Origin: DATDRQ01 sp035291645
GTDB lineage: Bacteria > Chloroflexota > Anaerolineae > Anaerolineales > UBA4823
NCBI GenBank assembly: GCA_035291645.1
Contig: DATDRQ010000173.1
Coordinates: 1 to 9,473 of the forward strand
Direction of reading: 5' to 3'
DNA: 9,473 nucleotides
Shown here: one piece after another, positions 6,026-9,473 of the stretch
How positions within the stretch are numbered: the stretch's first letter is position 1
How the letters are laid out: each line of letters begins with the position of its first letter
Position numbers and translations under genes: made by a program
The notes under the pieces: model-generated
The model's input: the letters and a program-made list of their open reading frames with translations, nothing else
What the model was told of the DNA's origin: nothing
The model's database searches: none

Positions 6026-7974
6026 GAAAGCCATTCACCTGGGTGGCCTCCCTGGGTCAATATATCGGTATTCTGAATGTCATCCTGATCGCGATTGCGG
6101 TGGGATATATCCTTTTATTCCTGGTGCTCGCGGTTATCCGTCTAAATTACCCATTCGAGCTGGAATGGATCGAGGGAGCCTACATCGATGAAGCCAGGTG
6201 GATCGCTGAGGGTATCTTTCCCTACCAACCACCTTCCATCCAATTTATCCCAACATCGAAGACCCCTTTTTTCTTTTACCTCTCCGCATTCCTGATGAAA
6301 TGGCTCGAGGTGGGTTTTTTCGCACCTCGCCTGGTATCGATCCTCGCGACACTCGGTTGCCTATTCATCCTCTTTCGCATTACCTGGGAAGAGGGCAGGT
6401 TGCTCCTGCCCGCAGTGATCTCGGCTGGTCTCTATGCCGCCAGTTATCGTTTCTCCGGGGCGTGGATGGATATTGCTAAAACCGACGCGCTGTTCTTATT
6501 CCTGGTGCTGGCTGCGTTTTATTTGGGCCGAAGATACCAGACCTGGTGGGGAGGTCTGGTAAGCGGGGGATTGTTCGTACTAGCTTACTTCACCAAACAA
6601 TTGACCCTGCCAGTTGTATTGATCCTGGCGCCGGTCTCTCTGTTGGTTTCGCGAGGCCGGACGTGGTTGATGTGGTTGTTTGCAGGCATCCTGGGTCTTG
6701 CTGTATTTATTTATTTCGATCGGATCAGTAACGGCTGGTTCTCATTCTATACATTCGATATAGTGACCAGCCATGGGAAAGCCACCGACTATATACTCTT
6801 CTGGAAGAAGTTCTTGCCGGTTATGTTCCCGGCGCTGCTCCTGGCACTTTATTATGGCTATCTAGTCATTGCCAGGTCAAAATTAGTCCCACTAATTTTG
6901 CCCACCAGGATGTGGGAAAATGCCGGCCTGGGAGCTGCCCTGGTCCTTACGAGCTGGAGCATATATTTAAAAACCTGGACTTACGACAACGCCATGATGA
7001 TGGCCTGCCTGGGTATATCATTGCTAGCCGGGTTAGCCTTGGTTGAGATTTACCGACCCAATGGATTGGGAGAACAAAGCCAGCGTAACGTGACAGGGTG
7101 GCGAACATACGCCTCAATCTTATTGCTCATACAGTTTCTATTCCTGGTTTATAACCCGATGGACCAGCTTCCGAAGCGTGAAGATCGGGTTGCTGCACAA
7201 GCTTTCTTGAAGCGCGTGGAAGGCCTTTCTGGGGAAGTGCTTCTGTTCAATCACGGGTTCATGAATGACCAGGCTGGAAAAACACAATATCTCCATGGTG
7301 CACCTTACAGTGACATGGTCAGCGGTTTTGACTGGAACGCCACCTCTGAGACCCAACAACGAAAAGCTTTGGTGAAAGATTCACTTGATCAGGCCATCGA
7401 GAGTCAAGTCTTCGACTGGGTGATATTAGACCAGCCAGAGAGAAACTGGACTCCATATTACGTTTACGTAGAGGATTTATCTGTTGTTCCGGGTGTTTTT
7501 TACCCGGTGACAGGCGCTCCGACGCGTCCTGAAAGCTTACTGATTAAAAATCCTATCCCATCCGGCGGCCTTTTACCATTGAATGATGAACGATTTAATA
7601 CTTTTTTTGTCGATGGGTGGAGCGATCCGCAGGAATGGGGCAGGTGGATGGAATCTGAAAAAGCGATGGTACACATATCCTTAGAAAAGAATGAATATCT
7701 GCTCAAGATCCGTGCCCGGCCTTATTGTGTGGACGATCAAACGATCGCCAGAAGGCTGCTGATCGGATGGAACGAGCATGTTTATTTCGAGACCGAAATA
7801 ACAGGATGCGATCCTGATATTTACCAGTTCTATATCCCAGAAACAAAGATAGCAAATGGGCTAAACGACCTTTGGCTGCAGATTTCCACAGATGACCAGA
7901 ACCGGGAAACAACTATTATCCGCCCTGGAGCGCCGCTGGCAGCAGTTTACTCGATCGAGTTTATCCAGGATTAG
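6010..7974 (+). CDS. GT-C fold membrane glycosyltransferase with C-terminal beta-rich domain
   Basis: This is a 654-residue polytopic protein, probably transferring a sugar from a polyprenyl-phosphate donor on the outer membrane face. The first membrane span is at about 17-44. It is followed by an extracytoplasmic loop, FELEWIEGAYIDEA (49-62), with acidic residues where GT-C enzymes keep their catalytic Asp/Glu, then SKTPFFFY (83-90). About ten further hydrophobic stretches run to residue 381. KTDALFLFL (157-165) and TWTYDN (322-327) sit where related GT-C proteins have conserved polar residues. A soluble region (about 385-515) follows. The last part (about 525-654) is an extra beta-rich domain with GWSDPQEWGRW (536-546), a signature I recall as an accessory module in cell-surface glycan enzymes. 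The ATG at 6010 lies inside the preceding hydrolase gene, and no good ribosome-binding site is visible, consistent with coupled translation. GTG 6043 is the next candidate start. Donor and acceptor are unknown. Confidence 0.85.
   Translation: MALTLRKPFTWVASLGQYIGILNVILIAIAVGYILLFLVLAVIRLNYPFELEWIEGAYIDEARWIAEGIFPYQPPSIQFIPTSKTPFFFYLSAFLMKWLEVGFFAPRLVSILATLGCLFILFRITWEEGRLLLPAVISAGLYAASYRFSGAWMDIAKTDALFLFLVLAAFYLGRRYQTWWGGLVSGGLFVLAYFTKQLTLPVVLILAPVSLLVSRGRTWLMWLFAGILGLAVFIYFDRISNGWFSFYTFDIVTSHGKATDYILFWKKFLPVMFPALLLALYYGYLVIARSKLVPLILPTRMWENAGLGAALVLTSWSIYLKTWTYDNAMMMACLGISLLAGLALVEIYRPNGLGEQSQRNVTGWRTYASILLLIQFLFLVYNPMDQLPKREDRVAAQAFLKRVEGLSGEVLLFNHGFMNDQAGKTQYLHGAPYSDMVSGFDWNATSETQQRKALVKDSLDQAIESQVFDWVILDQPERNWTPYYVYVEDLSVVPGVFYPVTGAPTRPESLLIKNPIPSGGLLPLNDERFNTFFVDGWSDPQEWGRWMESEKAMVHISLEKNEYLLKIRARPYCVDDQTIARRLLIGWNEHVYFETEITGCDPDIYQFYIPETKIANGLNDLWLQISTDDQNRETTIIRPGAPLAAVYSIEFIQD
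6878..6900 (+). repeat. Perfect 10-bp hairpin with CCC loop inside the GT-C gene
   Basis: CAAAATTAGT (6878-6887) and ACTAATTTTG (6891-6900) are exact reverse complements around the loop CCC. The stem is AT-rich while the surrounding codons are GC-balanced. It encodes the SKLVPLILP segment, at a cytoplasmic or interfacial loop between membrane spans. No T-run follows on either strand, so it is not a conventional terminator. A chance origin is possible but not very likely for so long a stem with so short a loop. Confidence 0.6.
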
Positions 7975-7982
7975 ATGGGGAT

Positions 7983-9473
7983 GTGCACACATCGGGATTC
8001 ACCGAGAAATCGTTGTTCTTAATTGTGTCAAGGATTGAATCGAAATATAGAGCCTTGATCATCCCGAAAACTGGTTGGATGGTGGTCTATGGGATCGTGG
8101 TAAGCGTCCTGATATTTATTGCCTTCTCCAACCAGGCCTACGACGACCCGTTCATCACCTACCGGTACGCGGCGAATATATTAAATGGGAACGGCTTTGT
8201 ATACAACGTTGGCGAACGGGTTCTAAGCACGACGACTCCGTTATTTACCTTGTTGCTGGCCATCTCAGGCAGCCTGTGGCATGATCTGCCCAGGCTTGCC
8301 GTTTTATTGGGAGCTGCCAGCCTGGCGGCGGGTGGGTGGTTGTTGTGGGACCTCTCCCGGACCTGGATGACGCCCGTGGTTGGCTGGGCTGCCCTGGTCC
8401 TTTATCCGACCTTTCCGCTCCTGATCGCCACTTTAGGTTCTGAAACTCCCCTTTATCTAGCCCTATGCCTGGCCGCGTTCGCTTCCTATTCTCACCAACG
8501 CTATACACTGACCGGGCTCACAGCCGGGTTAGCCACCCTGGCCCGCCCGGATGGTATCCTGGTCGTCGTTATACTGACAATCCACTACCTGCTCCGCAGA
8601 AGAGTAGCGATACCCTGGCTGGGTATTTCCATTTTCCTGGCGATCCTGCTGGGGTGGGGGATTTTTGCCTGGGCGTACTTTGGTTCGCCTGTGCCGGTTA
8701 CGCTGGCTGCGAAACAGCAACAAGGCGCCATGGTTATCAGCCAGCGATTCGCGGAAGGCTTTCTCACCGTCCTGCGCGGGTACCGCTCCTGGCTTTACCT
8801 GTTTGAAGGACTTCTGGCGGTCCTGGGTGTTGCGCTCGCCTTCTATCGCAGGAGTCCCTGGCTGTTGGTGCTCTCCTGGACCGGCCTGTACTTTATCTCC
8901 TATTCACTGCTGGGGGTTAGCCGCTACTTCTGGTACTATGCCCCCCTGGTTCCTGGTTTTGTGGCAGCCGTCGGTCTGGGTATCTCAACACTCAATTTCA
9001 GGTCAACGGTTTCGAGGGATTCTTCGGCAGCTTCCTTGAAGTGGGCTAATTTTCTAATCGGTTTCTTTCTCATCATTCTGACATTAGGGCAGCTGTCTAG
9101 TTTATGGCTGGCCCGGCAGCAGCCGGATAACCGTTACCCGGTTTACCGGGCTGTCGGACAATGGTTGCGAAGCAATACGCGCACCGATCAATCGGTTGGG
9201 GCGTTAGAGGTTGGAATTATCGGCTATTACGGGGGCCGGCCCATGGTAGATTTTGCCGGTTTGATCCAGCCGCAGCTGGCAGCTCGATTAACCTCGGGCA
9301 AGGATTACGAAGACGCCGCTATTTGGGCGGTAAAAACCTACCATCCGGAATACCTGGTCTTGCAAGCAGGACTCTTCCCGCGCCTTGAGCAGGGATTTGT
9401 CAAGGAGAACTGTCAGAAAGCGCATGATTTTCCGGGAGCTGATTACGGATATCCTGCAAACCTGTATGTTTTC
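7983..9473 (+). CDS. GT-C fold membrane glycosyltransferase (DD-type first loop), 3'-truncated by the window edge
   Basis: The frame runs without a stop from GTG 7983 to the last base (497 codons), so the C-terminus is missing. After the first membrane span (about residues 33-50) comes YDDPFITYRYAANI (53-66), then NGFVYNVGERV and a TTTPLF turn. This is the classic first extracytoplasmic loop of GT-C enzymes that use polyprenyl-linked sugars, with Asp54/Asp55 as presumed catalytic residues. LARPDG (186-191) and SRYFWYY, before a late membrane span, are also typical. From about residue 378 a soluble tail carries YRAVGQWL, a GIIGYYGGRPMVDFAGL region and HPEYLVLQ, as in many such proteins. The start is uncertain: GTG 7983 begins 8 bases after the upstream stop with AGGA 12 bases before it, but ATG 8079, just before the first span, is also possible. 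It lies in tandem with, but is clearly not a close copy of, the preceding glycosyltransferase. Sugar and acceptor are unknown. Confidence 0.87.
   Translation, partial: MHTSGFTEKSLFLIVSRIESKYRALIIPKTGWMVVYGIVVSVLIFIAFSNQAYDDPFITYRYAANILNGNGFVYNVGERVLSTTTPLFTLLLAISGSLWHDLPRLAVLLGAASLAAGGWLLWDLSRTWMTPVVGWAALVLYPTFPLLIATLGSETPLYLALCLAAFASYSHQRYTLTGLTAGLATLARPDGILVVVILTIHYLLRRRVAIPWLGISIFLAILLGWGIFAWAYFGSPVPVTLAAKQQQGAMVISQRFAEGFLTVLRGYRSWLYLFEGLLAVLGVALAFYRRSPWLLVLSWTGLYFISYSLLGVSRYFWYYAPLVPGFVAAVGLGISTLNFRSTVSRDSSAASLKWANFLIGFFLIILTLGQLSSLWLARQQPDNRYPVYRAVGQWLRSNTRTDQSVGALEVGIIGYYGGRPMVDFAGLIQPQLAARLTSGKDYEDAAIWAVKTYHPEYLVLQAGLFPRLEQGFVKENCQKAHDFPGADYGYPANLYVF

Noticed and set aside
7489..7507. 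CCGGGT and ACCCGG stem around a T-rich loop
   Set aside because: Only 6 bp; the T-run is in the loop rather than after the stem, and the GT-C coding frame continues through it.
7949..7960. Palindrome ACTCGATCGAGT near the end of the first GT-C gene, considered as a terminator
   Set aside because: It lies inside the coding region, has no loop and no T-run, and the next gene follows after 8 bases.
7975..8022. 15-codon ORF starting directly after the first GT-C stop codon
   Set aside because: It overlaps the clearly coding frame of the next glycosyltransferase and has no recognisable product.
1..9473. CRISPR array, tRNA, rRNA, insertion sequence or phage genes
   Set aside because: No regularly spaced repeats, no cloverleaf or rRNA-like segments, and no transposase or phage motifs on either strand.

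Overview
The window holds five genes, all on the + strand and closely packed. Three encode exported glycoside hydrolases and two encode polytopic GT-C type glycosyltransferases. Base composition is balanced, slightly GC-rich by eye. The source looks like an environmental or metagenomic bacterium. A Chloroflexota (Anaerolineae-like) origin is my best guess: the third gene has a 'YLPFAG' segment just after its signal peptide, as I recall for exported proteins of that phylum, and the GT-C plus GH-A gene style also fits. Nothing in the window proves the phylum.

Layout: (1) positions 1-1302 hold the 3' part of a clan GH-A (TIM-barrel) glycosidase whose N-terminus lies upstream of the window. (2) 1337-4420 encodes a 1027-residue exported GH78-type alpha-L-rhamnosidase. 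(3) 4421-4561 is the largest non-coding gap; it carries a weak candidate promoter and no recognisable terminator. (4) 4562-6025 encodes a second, complete GH-A glycosidase, paralogous to the first. (5) 6010-7974, overlapping gene 4562-6025 by 16 bases, encodes a 654-residue GT-C membrane glycosyltransferase with an extra C-terminal beta-rich domain bearing a GWS/WGRW motif. (6) 7983 to the window end encodes a second, different GT-C glycosyltransferase with a classical DD first-loop motif; it has no stop codon before the window ends.

The spacing and shared strand suggest one or two transcription units. All five products are predicted to act on the outer face of the cytoplasmic membrane. The GT-C enzymes would transfer sugars from lipid-linked donors, and the hydrolases would cut or trim glycans, including terminal rhamnose. 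I see no SusC/SusD pair, sugar ABC transporter, phosphotransferase component or sugar-responsive regulator. A role in making or editing a cell-surface or secreted rhamnose-containing glycan is therefore at least as plausible as a catabolic locus. That reading is inference from context. No RNA gene, CRISPR array, insertion sequence or phage feature is visible.
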